This document shows positions 1 through 7,609 of a stretch of DNA of 23,836 nucleotides, piece after piece. Source of the DNA: JAAYYY01 sp032260445 (GTDB lineage Bacteria; Chloroflexota; Anaerolineae; Promineifilales; Promineifilaceae); NCBI GenBank assembly GCA_032260445.1, contig JAVVFG010000015.1:1-23836 (forward strand), in the 5' to 3' direction. Every line of letters starts with the position of its first letter. Position 1 is the first letter of the stretch. A program made the position numbers and the translations under genes. The notes beneath the pieces were generated by a model. That model had not been told where the DNA came from and did no database searches. It was given only the letters and a program-made list of their open reading frames with translations.

Positions 1-993
1 GGGCACGGTGCGCGGCGGCAGGCCGGCGACCACCTCGGCAAAATGACGGATGTGCGCAGGCGTGGTGCCGCAACAACCGCCGACGATGTTCACCAGCCCG
101 CGCTCGGCAAAGTCGCGCAGCCACGGCGCCATCTCCTCCGGACCCTCATCGTACTCGCCGAACGCGTTGGGCAGCCCGGCGTTGGGGTAGACGCTGACGA
201 AGGTACCGGCCAGCGCCGACAGCTCGGCAATGTAGGGCGCCAGCTCTTGCGCGCCCAGCGCACAGTTGAGCCCGACGACCAGCGGCTCGGCATGGCGGAC
301 CGCGTACCAGAATGCCTCCAGCGTTTGCCCGGAGAGTGTGCGCCCGGAAGCGTCGGTGATCGTGCCCGAGATCAGCAGCGGCACGCGTTCACCGCGCTCG
401 TCAAACAGGCGCAAGATGGCGAAGATCGCCGCCTTGGCGTTGAGCGTGTCGAAGATCGTTTCAATCAGAAGGAGGTCGGCGCCACCGTCGAGCAGCCCGC
501 GCGCGGCATCGTAGTAGGCCGCCGCCAGCTCATCAAAGGTGACGTTGCGGTAGCCGGGGTTGTTGACGTCGGGCGAAAGGCTCGCCGTGCGGTTGGTCGG
601 GCCAAGCGCGCCGGCGACGAAGCGCGGGCGGTCTGGATCCGCAAAGGAAGCCACGGCCTCACCTGCCAGGCGCGCTGCGGTCAGGTTCATCTCGTAAGCC
701 AGCGCCTCCATGCCGTAATCGGCCTGCGAAATCGCCGTGGCGTTGAAGGTGTTTGTCTCGATGATATCGGCGCCGGCCTCGAGGTAGGCGCGGTGGATGG
801 CGCGGATAATGTCCGGTTGGGTCAGGTTGAGGAGATCGTTGTTGCCCTGGACATCGCGGGGCCAGCCGGCAAAACGCCCTCCGCGGAAGTCGGCTTCGTC
901 CAATTCGTAGCTCTGGATCATCGTCCCCATGGCGCCATCTAGCACCAGAATCCGTTGCTCCAGTTCGTTTCGCAATTGCTCAGTCACTGTCAT
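1..993 (-). CDS. metH: Methionine synthase (cobalamin-dependent), N-terminal part, cut by window edge
   Basis: The visible 331 codons form the homocysteine-binding, zinc-dependent methyltransferase domain of MetH. In the full enzyme this domain takes the methyl group from methylcobalamin to make methionine in the cytoplasm. Seen: LDGAMGTMIQ near residues 18-27, an ETNTFNAT motif at 79-86, and the three expected zinc-binding cysteines, C244 in GLNC and C307/C308 in NIVGGCCGTTP. The ATG at 993 is chosen because LDGAMGT then falls at the usual distance from the start and a GGTAAGG ribosome-binding sequence lies 8 bases upstream. The folate, cobalamin and activation domains would lie beyond base 1, so a short stand-alone homocysteine S-methyltransferase (often annotated BHMT/MmuM-like) fused to a reductase cannot be excluded. 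The SAM riboswitch upstream supports a role in methionine supply. Confidence 0.93.
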   Translation of the reverse strand, partial: MTVTEQLRNELEQRILVLDGAMGTMIQSYELDEADFRGGRFAGWPRDVQGNNDLLNLTQPDIIRAIHRAYLEAGADIIETNTFNATAISQADYGMEALAYEMNLTAARLAGEAVASFADPDRPRFVAGALGPTNRTASLSPDVNNPGYRNVTFDELAAAYYDAARGLLDGGADLLLIETIFDTLNAKAAIFAILRLFDERGERVPLLISGTITDASGRTLSGQTLEAFWYAVRHAEPLVVGLNCALGAQELAPYIAELSALAGTFVSVYPNAGLPNAFGEYDEGPEEMAPWLRDFAERGLVNIVGGCCGTTPAHIRHFAEVVAGLPPRTVP

Positions 994-1007
994 ATCGAAC
1001 CTTACCT

Positions 1008-1040
1008 AAACAAAAACGCCTTTCCGGAGAGGGAAAGGCG
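1008..1040 (-). terminator. Intrinsic terminator, expression platform of the SAM riboswitch
   Basis: On the minus strand a perfect 9-bp stem, CGCCTTTCC / GGAAAGGCG, with a 6-base loop (1040-1017) is followed directly by TTTTTGTTT (1016-1008). It lies between the SAM-I aptamer and the metH start, only about 15 bases before the ATG, so it must act as a leader attenuator and not as the end of a gene. Confidence 0.93.
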
Positions 1041-1056
1041 AGCGGCCAAGTGTGGC

Positions 1057-1170
1057 GCTCATCTTCCAGAGCCAGCCTGCTGGCTGGCATCTGCCGGAAT
1101 TGGCACCTGCCGCCGGGGCGGTGGTTGCCGAGACTTCTTTGGGCCGGTCCCTCTGCCTCTCTCGATGAGC
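1057..1170 (-). promoter_or_regulatory. SAM-I (S-box) riboswitch controlling metH
   Basis: On the minus strand the S-box core is complete. P1 is GCTCATC (1170-1164) pairing perfectly with GATGAGC (1063-1057). It encloses the conserved AGAG...GAGGGACCGGCCC strand, GGCAACC, and GGTGCCAATTCC. A perfect 7-bp P4 hairpin (GCCAGCC-AGCA-GGCTGGC) precedes the closing GGAAGATGAG. This family binds S-adenosylmethionine. Binding stabilises P1 and lets the downstream terminator form, shutting off metH when SAM is plentiful. A competing antiterminator is visible: GAGCG in the 3' strand of P1 (1060-1056) can pair with CGCTC (1044-1040), which abuts and shares one base with the terminator stem. Confidence 0.95.
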
Positions 1171-1189
1171 CGTATCGGTTGTTGGCGAC

Positions 1190-1218
1190 AGTGTATAGCG
1201 CAGATCTGCGTGTGTCAA
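1190..1218 (-). promoter_or_regulatory. Sigma-70-type promoter of the metH riboswitch transcript
   Basis: A perfect TTGACA (1218-1213) is followed after 17 bases by TACACT (1195-1190), matching TATAAT at 4 of 6 positions. The predicted transcript start is near 1183, a dozen bases before the riboswitch P1 strand, which is the expected geometry. An overlapping TATACA at 1197-1192 would give a 15-base spacer and is less likely. Confidence 0.65.
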
Positions 1219-1357
1219 ACGGCGGCGCGCAGAGGGTACGTTGCTTAAACGTCACCTTAACGTCTGACCGGCGTCCGGCATCTGCTACCTCGAGGCGATA
1301 CACTTGAGCAAGGTGGGGCGGCACCCGTCCCGCCTTGAGGAAGTTACTGGAGAGCAG

Positions 1358-4120
1358 ATGAGCTATAACTACCCGACATCGCCCTATCACCAGCCGCCGC
1401 CCGCGCCGCCAGAGCAGCGGCGGGGGTGCAGTTGCCTCAGCCGGCTCGTTCTCCTCACGCTTTTTTTACTCCTGTTGGGTGGGACGGCTGTCGCCGGCGG
1501 GTTGGTTGCGTTGGTCTATGCGCGCTTCAACGCGGAGATAGAAGAGGGCGTTGTCGCGCTGGACGAGGCACGCGAGCGCGAGGTCTTTGAGACGACGCGC
1601 ATCTACGACCGTGATGGAGAGCTGCTGTGGGAAATCTTCGGGGAGGGCAAGCGGACGCAGGTTCCGCTCGAGCAGATCCCGTTGTTGCTGCGGCAGGCGA
1701 CGATCGCCGTCGAAGACGACACCTTTTACGAGAATATCGGGCTCGACGCGCCCTCGCTGGTGGCGGCGCTGATCGCCAACGTGCGCAATCCGGACAGCCG
1801 CCCGGTGGGTGGGAGCACGATTACGCAGCAGATCGTGCGCCATCTTGTTTTCGACTACGAAGAGCGCGCGGCGGTTAGTTACGATCGCAAGAGCAAGGAG
1901 ATCGTCCTGGCGTGGATCATGAACCGGCGCTACGAGAAGGACGAGATCCTCGAACTGTACCTCAACGAAATCTACTACGGCAACCTGGCCTACGGCGCCG
2001 AAGCGGCGGCGCAAACCTACTTCGGCAAGCCGGCAGCCGAGCTGAATCTGGCGGAAATCAGCCTGCTTGCCGCGCTGCCGCAGAGCCCGGTCGAGCTCGA
2101 TCCGCTGACAAATCTGGAGGGCGCCCGGCAGCGCCAGTGGCTGGTCCTCAGCCTGATGGTCGACGAAGGCTTCATCAGCCGGCAGGAAGCGGAGGCAGCC
2201 TATTTCGCACCGCTGTCCTTTGCCCCGCAGGAGGTCAGTCTGGAGGCGCCGCATTTTGCCGTCTACGTGCGCCAGCTCCTCGAACAGCAGTTCGGGCCGG
2301 AGGTTGTGGCCAATGGCGGCTTGCGCGTGACGACGACCCTCGACCTTGACTTCCAGGAGCTGGCGGAGCGGCTGGCGCGCGAGCACATCGCCGCGGTTGG
2401 CCCAGAACACAACATGGCCAACGCGGCGCTGGTGGCGCTCAAGCCGGGCAGTGGCGAGATCCTGGCGATGCTGGGCAGCGTCGATTACCGCGACGAAACG
2501 ATCGATGGCCAGGTCAACGTGACGCTGTCGCCACAGCAGCCGGGCAGTAGCATCAAGCCGCTGACCTACGCGGCGGCCCTTTCGCCAGGGCCGGATGGGG
2601 AAGCGCCAGCGTGGACGCTGGGCGATCTGCTGTGGGACGTGCCGGTCCGTTACCCGCAGCTCGACGGGAACGTCTATGCGCCTGTGAACTACAGCCGCAC
2701 CTTCCACGGGCCGATGCGACCGCGCGACGCGCTGGCTAACAGCTACAACGTGCCGGCGGTGCTGGTGCTGCAGGACATTGGCGTGCCGCGCCTGCTGGAA
2801 TTCGCGCAGCAGGTGGGCATCCGCAGCCTGGGCGATGATGCGGCGCGCTACGGGCTGTCGCTCACCCTGGGCGGCGGCGAGCTATCCCCACTGGAGCTGA
2901 CGAGCGCCTACGCCATGCTCGCCAACGGAGGCAATCGCGTGGCGCCGGCAGCCATTCTCAGCGTTACGCGCAGCGATGGCGAGGTGCTCTTTGAGTACGA
3001 GCCGCCGGCGCCGGAGGCGGTGCTCGACGCGCGCGTTGCCTTCATGCTCAGCGACATTCTCGACGACGACGAGGCGCGGGTCGCCGCGATGGGTCGCGAC
3101 AACCCGCTGGCCCTGCCCTTCCCCGCGACGGCGAAAACGGGCACCACCAATGACTTCCGCGACAACTGGACGTTGGGCTACACGCCCGGCCTGGCCGCCG
3201 GTGTGTGGACGGGCAACACGGACAACAGCGAGATGATCGACATCAGCGGGCTGACAGGCGCAGCGCCGCTGTGGTCGGCTTATATGCAGGCCGTCTATGC
3301 CGATCCGGCGTTACGTAAGGCCCTAGCGGTGAACGGCACCCAGCCGCCCGACTGGTATACGCCGCCGCCGGGACTGGAGCGGCGCACCCTTTGCAACCTT
3401 AACTCGGTCGTGCCCGGCACGGAGCAGTGCCAGCCGGGACGCGAGGAATGGTTCCTGGTGCTGGACGAGACGGCGACGCCGACACCGCCGCCGCCGGAGC
3501 CGGTGGTGACCTGGGAAGAGGTGGACCCGGGCGTGTGGCAACTGCTTGCTGCCGCGTTGCCGGCGGAGCTGCCTGAGGAGCTGCTGGCCGCGCTCGGGGC
3601 GGATGACGATCTGCCGCCGCCGGAAGCGTGTTATTTCCCGGCGGGCACTCCGGTCGAGTCGCTGCCCGCGGATGCGCTGCCGGGCGTCTACCTCGAGCCG
3701 CCGCGCAACGCGGAAAGCCTGAAAGGGGCCTATGAGTGGGCCGCGAGCACCGGGCTGGCCATCCTGCCGCGCGTGTCGTGCAGCGAGGAGTTGCTGGATA
3801 GCGGGCGCGGCAGCGAGCTTGCCGTGTGGCGCATCCGCAGTCCCCGGGACGGCGATGCGGTCAGCGGTATCGTGCCCATCCTCGGCACGGCCGACTTCGA
3901 TCCAGCTCTTGTGCAGTTCTACAAGCTGGAGCTCGGGACGCCTGACGGTCAATGGCTCACGCTGGGGGACACGCATAACACGCCAGTGGTCAATGGGCAG
4001 CTGGAGACGCTGCACGCCGACGCCTTCCCGCCGGGCACGTACACGCTGCGATTGATTGTGGTCGGCAGTGACAGCAACTACGTCGGCGATCCAGACACGG
4101 TGGTGGTGACCATCGAGTAG
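1358..4120 (+). CDS. Class A penicillin-binding protein (PBP-A): bifunctional transglycosylase/transpeptidase
   Basis: A 920-residue peptidoglycan synthase anchored in the membrane that polymerises lipid II and cross-links stem peptides. A proline-rich cytoplasmic tail precedes one membrane segment (about 29-55). The GT51 domain follows, with catalytic E119 in AVEDDTFY, GGSTITQQ at 151-158, the RKSKE motif ending at E181, and LYLNEIYYGNLAYG at 200-213. The transpeptidase domain has S397-S-I-K400, S462-Y-N464 and K593-T-G595, so both active sites look intact. After a Pro/Glu-rich linker (about 705-820) comes a 95-residue beta-type domain (826-920) shared with PBP-B. The ATG at 1358 is preferred to an in-frame TTG at 1304 because GGAG lies just upstream and the extra residues are not membrane or domain sequence. 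It is divergent from metH; no convincing promoter was identified. Confidence 0.93.
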   Translation: MSYNYPTSPYHQPPPAPPEQRRGCSCLSRLVLLTLFLLLLGGTAVAGGLVALVYARFNAEIEEGVVALDEAREREVFETTRIYDRDGELLWEIFGEGKRTQVPLEQIPLLLRQATIAVEDDTFYENIGLDAPSLVAALIANVRNPDSRPVGGSTITQQIVRHLVFDYEERAAVSYDRKSKEIVLAWIMNRRYEKDEILELYLNEIYYGNLAYGAEAAAQTYFGKPAAELNLAEISLLAALPQSPVELDPLTNLEGARQRQWLVLSLMVDEGFISRQEAEAAYFAPLSFAPQEVSLEAPHFAVYVRQLLEQQFGPEVVANGGLRVTTTLDLDFQELAERLAREHIAAVGPEHNMANAALVALKPGSGEILAMLGSVDYRDETIDGQVNVTLSPQQPGSSIKPLTYAAALSPGPDGEAPAWTLGDLLWDVPVRYPQLDGNVYAPVNYSRTFHGPMRPRDALANSYNVPAVLVLQDIGVPRLLEFAQQVGIRSLGDDAARYGLSLTLGGGELSPLELTSAYAMLANGGNRVAPAAILSVTRSDGEVLFEYEPPAPEAVLDARVAFMLSDILDDDEARVAAMGRDNPLALPFPATAKTGTTNDFRDNWTLGYTPGLAAGVWTGNTDNSEMIDISGLTGAAPLWSAYMQAVYADPALRKALAVNGTQPPDWYTPPPGLERRTLCNLNSVVPGTEQCQPGREEWFLVLDETATPTPPPPEPVVTWEEVDPGVWQLLAAALPAELPEELLAALGADDDLPPPEACYFPAGTPVESLPADALPGVYLEPPRNAESLKGAYEWAASTGLAILPRVSCSEELLDSGRGSELAVWRIRSPRDGDAVSGIVPILGTADFDPALVQFYKLELGTPDGQWLTLGDTHNTPVVNGQLETLHADAFPPGTYTLRLIVVGSDSNYVGDPDTVVVTIE

Positions 4121-4150
4121 GGAGTGGAGCCAGCCGCCCAGAACTGGCGG

Positions 4151-4451
4151 TCAGTCGAGGAGGGTTACGCCCGCCTTGCTCAGCTGCCCGCGCACAAAGG
4201 CCAGAAGGCGCGGGCGCATTTCGGCGCCGTGACCAAACTTTGCCTTGGTGCGCAAGGTCAGCTCGGCGCGCGCAGCATCGTGATGCGCCGCGTCACCTTT
4301 TCAATCACTCCTTCCACCCCGAGGATTTCGACCTTCTCGCCGACGTCGAACCTATCCTCAAAGATGAAGCTGATGCCGGCGAGGAAATCGTTGACGAGCG
4401 GGCCAGGGCAATGAGAAACAGCCGCTGTAACTGGATGGGGAGCTCAGACAT
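4151..4451 (-). pseudogene. Decayed mscS-type mechanosensitive channel gene with two internal deletions
   Basis: Pieces of one MscS-family protein lie in three successive frames of the minus strand. The start, MSELPIQLQRLFLIALA, begins at 4451, two bases after the stop of the cyclase gene. The MscS pore-helix and beta-domain signature follows in a second frame: PLVNDFLAGISFIFEDRF, then DVGEKVEILGVEGVIEKV and TRRITMLR, up to about 4270. The C-terminal part is in a third frame: AELTLRTKAKFGHGAEM, then RPRLLAFVRGQLSKAGVTLL, ending at TGA 4153-4151. A working MscS has roughly 280 or more residues. Here about 100 remain, and the segments normally between the N-terminal helix and pore, and between the beta and C-terminal domains, are missing. 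The family assignment is from motif recognition. Sequencing error alone cannot explain the missing protein segments. Confidence 0.72.
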
Positions 4452-4453
4452 TG

Positions 4454-6559
4454 TCAGCGGGCGGTGACCGTTACCAGATCCGGTTCGAGCTGCACACGTA
4501 TGCCTTCGGGATGGATCACCTCCGGGGCAATCTCCACCGACTCACCCGGCTGCAGATCTTCTAGCTCCGCTGCGTTAATGACCACCTGGAGAAGACGGGG
4601 GCTGGCGTCAATCTCCTCCAGCGTGGGTACGGGTCCGTTGAGGAACACGTTGACCTCGGTCGGCGAAATCTCCAGCGAGAGTGGGTGCTCACCCTGGATT
4701 ACCACGGCACGCTGCCGCAGCCAGTTTGCCATGCGCGGCTCGACGTCGACGTGCACGAGCACAGAACGTACCGGCTCACCAACGCTATTCAGGGCCTCGA
4801 TACCAGGCGGCAGGTCGAGCGGCGCCTGAATGCGGAGATCGTCCACGGCCGTAGTGATGTTGACTGGAAATGTCGAGATGGCGGCTGCCAGTTGGCCGAG
4901 CTGTTCCTCCGGCCCAATCAGCGTCACCTCGCTTGGCGTGACGCTCAGGCCGCTGAGCCGGTAACCGGCGGGAAGGTCACCTTCGGTAACGACGCGCACA
5001 CCGACATCACGGGCATCGGCGCGCCGTACGATGTCGACAGTGACCTGTACCTGCTCCGGGCTGATGGCCGGGCCGCTAACCGGGCTCCCGTTTTCGTCCA
5101 CCAGAGTAAGCGGGCGCAGGCGCTGGAACGAACCGGACGCCTCGCCGATCGAGATATCGGCCCTGGCGTGGTCAACGCTAGAGACCAGCGGTTCGGCACC
5201 CGTGATTTGCACCTCGGCCGGCTCGGACTGCGGCAGGCCGGTCATTGCCAGCGCAGGAGACAACGTCTCTTCGCCTAAGGCGATGACGCGCACTGGTACA
5301 CTACTGGTAATGATACCGGCGAGCTGCACGTCGACTTGAGCCGGGCTGACTGAGACGATCTGCACCGGCCGCGCTTCTGTCTCGACGTCGACTTCAAGCC
5401 GGTGCAGGCCGACGTCCAGCGTGCTGAGATCGACCCGTGCTCGGAAACTGGATGGACCGAGCGTAGGAATAATGCGATCGGTGGCCTTGGCGACCACCGT
5501 GACGGTGTCGGGCAGTTCCGACATCATCTGCAGATTGGGGCCAGCTTCCTCGACGCGCAGGGGGACATTCTCGATGCGCTGTTCGACAATCGGGTTGGTC
5601 TGCTGGATGACAAACATCCACGTCGCCAGTGCCAGCAGAGTCGCCAGGAGCAACATCGCCGAATTCGAGAGGGCGCCGTTGGATGCTGGTCTTGTCGAAG
5701 CGCGCCACCAGTCGGCAAAGCGCTCCCACAGACGGCTCAACGACAGGCTTGCCTGTCGCGCCCCTTCCGGCGGCCGGTAGTACTGGTAGACCTGTTCTCG
5801 GAGCGTGGTCTGGTCCACGTCACTCTCCAGCCGTCCCTGGTGGGCAATGGAGATCTCGCCGGTCTCCTCGCTCACGACCAGCACCAGCGCATCGCTTGTC
5901 TCGGTGAGCCCGACGGCAGCGCGGTGGCGTGTTCCCAGGCGGCGAGTGCCGGCGTAGAGCTGGCGGTTGCTGACCGGCAGCACACAGCCAGCGGCGACGA
6001 CCCGTTCGCCGCGGATAATCATCGCGCCATCGTGGAGCGGCGTGCCATCGTAGAAGATGCTCTGCAGCAGCTCGCTCGTCACCTTAGCGCCGACGGAAAC
6101 ACCCGTTTCGCGCACGGCCTGGAGGTCATCCTCGCCTTCCAGGACGATCAGCGCGCCGATCTGGCGTTCGGCAAGGTTGCCGACCGCACGCACGAGTGAG
6201 GATAATGTGCTCTCGCCAGTCGCGCCCTGCAACGTAAAACTGCCGATCGTGCGGCCCAGCTCCTCGAGCAGGAAGCGCAGCTCTGGCTGAAAGATGATCG
6301 GGATGGCAATCAGGATGACGATGAGGGCAATCTGGATGAGGTAATCAAATGTGGGGAGCGGCAGAAAGACGGTGATGATGAAGAAGAAGGCGACGACAAA
6401 TAGTGTGCCGCGCAGCAACACCGTGGCACGGCTGCGGCGTAGCAGATTGAGCAGGATGTAATAGACAACCGTGACGAGCACCAGGTCGAGTAACTGGAAC
6501 CAGGTAAGGTTAGCCAGGCTGAAAAGCAGATCGGAAAAGAGGGTGTCGAGGTTGATCAT
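4454..6559 (-). CDS. cdaA: Diadenylate cyclase CdaA fused to a CdaR/YbbR regulator
   Basis: A 701-residue membrane protein predicted to make c-di-AMP from two ATP. Seen in order: three hydrophobic segments (about 21-40, 50-67, 72-90); a DAC (DisA_N) domain at about 100-265 with the catalytic H-D177-G-A motif and G209-T-R-H-R-A-A; an amphipathic linker; a fourth membrane helix (about 299-318); then four YbbR-type repeats of about 85-95 residues (roughly 325-413, 419-510, 516-606, 613-701). In Bacillus and Listeria, CdaA and the extracytoplasmic YbbR protein CdaR are separate products of adjacent genes and interact at the membrane. Here both lie in one open frame, and the hydrophobic pattern puts the DAC domain inside and the repeats outside. 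Its ATG overlaps the DHH gene stop by 4 bases. The glmM gene that often follows is replaced by the mscS remnant. Confidence 0.9.
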   Translation of the reverse strand: MINLDTLFSDLLFSLANLTWFQLLDLVLVTVVYYILLNLLRRSRATVLLRGTLFVVAFFFIITVFLPLPTFDYLIQIALIVILIAIPIIFQPELRFLLEELGRTIGSFTLQGATGESTLSSLVRAVGNLAERQIGALIVLEGEDDLQAVRETGVSVGAKVTSELLQSIFYDGTPLHDGAMIIRGERVVAAGCVLPVSNRQLYAGTRRLGTRHRAAVGLTETSDALVLVVSEETGEISIAHQGRLESDVDQTTLREQVYQYYRPPEGARQASLSLSRLWERFADWWRASTRPASNGALSNSAMLLLATLLALATWMFVIQQTNPIVEQRIENVPLRVEEAGPNLQMMSELPDTVTVVAKATDRIIPTLGPSSFRARVDLSTLDVGLHRLEVDVETEARPVQIVSVSPAQVDVQLAGIITSSVPVRVIALGEETLSPALAMTGLPQSEPAEVQITGAEPLVSSVDHARADISIGEASGSFQRLRPLTLVDENGSPVSGPAISPEQVQVTVDIVRRADARDVGVRVVTEGDLPAGYRLSGLSVTPSEVTLIGPEEQLGQLAAAISTFPVNITTAVDDLRIQAPLDLPPGIEALNSVGEPVRSVLVHVDVEPRMANWLRQRAVVIQGEHPLSLEISPTEVNVFLNGPVPTLEEIDASPRLLQVVINAAELEDLQPGESVEIAPEVIHPEGIRVQLEPDLVTVTAR

Positions 6560-7560
6560 GTCACCAGCGACTCGCCCTCAGTGCCTGGAGGAATCTCCAG
6601 ATAATCAAGGACACGCTGGCGCAGCACAGCAGCGAGCTCCTCGGGTTCGCGCCCGTCTAGCAGCACCTGCCCGCCGGCCAGCATGCTTCGCCCACCGGCG
6701 GTGCCCTCGCCGGCGACAATCGCCTTGGCCATCTTCTCAGCATCCACTTCCCCGCTGCTGGCTCTGATCGAAAGATAGATCTCATCCTCAAAGGCGCCCA
6801 GACAGATTACCCAGCGCACGCCTTTAAGGCGGAGCAGCAAATCGGCAACTTCGGCGGCGAGGTCAGGATAGTCTGTCTCGCCGAGATAGGAGTAGATGAG
6901 GCCATCATAGACGCGGGCATTACTGATGGCTTTGGCAAGGTTGCGAAAATAGCCGGCAGGTACCTGGGCATTTTCGATTTCGACGACGGCATCGATGTCA
7001 ACAAAGGGCAAGAGGTAGAAGTAGGCGGCAACGTCGGCGGCACTCGTGTCGCGACTGAGCGCCCGCGTATCCGTTTTGATCCCGTAAAAGAGAGCCGTCG
7101 CCAGGCGCGTGCCGGGAATGAGGTCGGCTGTGCGCAGGTACTGGGCGAGGATGGTCGTCGAGGCGCCAATCCAGGGGCGCACGTCGGCGAAGACAACGTG
7201 CTTTTGTTCTCGCTCGCTATGGTGATCGATGACGATACAGGTGGGGTAGGAAGCGGGAATGGGGCTATTGCCGGCGCCGGGCTGGGTGTCGATCACGGCA
7301 ACCGGCCACTCGCTCTGGACAGGCTGCGGCGGCAGGTTCTCGAGCGCGACGTCGAGATAGTCGACGAGGGCCCGGTTTTCGGCGCGGCCAATGACGCCGC
7401 GATACGCAATCTGGCTATCGATCCCGAGGGCCTCGTCTAAGAGAAAGCGTAAGGCAGCGCCGCTGGCAACCGCGTCAGGATCTGGATCGTCATGCAGCAA
7501 GATCAAGACGCGTTCCGCGCCGGCTACCGCCTCCTGCAACTTCTCCCAGCGCTCAGGCAC
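6556..7560 (-). CDS. DHH/DHHA1-family phosphoesterase (NrnA / DhhP-like)
   Basis: A 334-residue cytoplasmic phosphoesterase of the family that includes nanoRNase/pAp phosphatase NrnA and stand-alone c-di-AMP or pApA phosphodiesterases (DhhP, Pde2). Metal-binding motifs seen: H23 with D27-P-D29, D91 in VAVIDTQPG, D112-H113-H114 followed by S, and D164 in GIKTDTR. The C-terminal DHHA1 part ends with GTAGGRSMLAGGQV, in which the usual GGGH histidine is Arg291. The GTG at 7560 is chosen because GGAGG lies 9 bases upstream. The longer frame back to 7716 would overlap the permease gene by over 100 bases with low-complexity sequence. It sits between an ABC permease and the c-di-AMP synthase, overlapping the latter by 4 bases, so turnover of c-di-AMP or its product pApA is a reasonable but untested guess. 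Confidence 0.85.
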   Translation of the reverse strand: MPERWEKLQEAVAGAERVLILLHDDPDPDAVASGAALRFLLDEALGIDSQIAYRGVIGRAENRALVDYLDVALENLPPQPVQSEWPVAVIDTQPGAGNSPIPASYPTCIVIDHHSEREQKHVVFADVRPWIGASTTILAQYLRTADLIPGTRLATALFYGIKTDTRALSRDTSAADVAAYFYLLPFVDIDAVVEIENAQVPAGYFRNLAKAISNARVYDGLIYSYLGETDYPDLAAEVADLLLRLKGVRWVICLGAFEDEIYLSIRASSGEVDAEKMAKAIVAGEGTAGGRSMLAGGQVLLDGREPEELAAVLRQRVLDYLEIPPGTEGESLVT

Positions 7561-7609
7561 AGGCGTCGTCCTCCGCGTAGATGTCGATGATGGCGCTGCA
7601 ACCGTCAGG

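Noticed and set aside
43..942. A 299-codon plus-strand open frame opposite metH
   Set aside because: It is the complement of the metH domain, whose zinc motifs and fold are clear. The translation is Arg/Gly/Val-rich without recognisable motifs, as expected for antisense frames in GC-rich DNA.
1304..1357. An 18-residue N-terminal extension of PBP-A from a TTG
   Set aside because: ATG 1358 has a GGAG site at proper distance, and the next residues match the usual proline-rich cytoplasmic tail.
1466..2707. Long minus-strand frames opposite PBP-A, and the similar one at 11003-12475 opposite PBP-B
   Set aside because: The two arise in matching places in paralogous genes, are Arg/Gln/His-rich and lack ribosome sites; shadows of the real genes.
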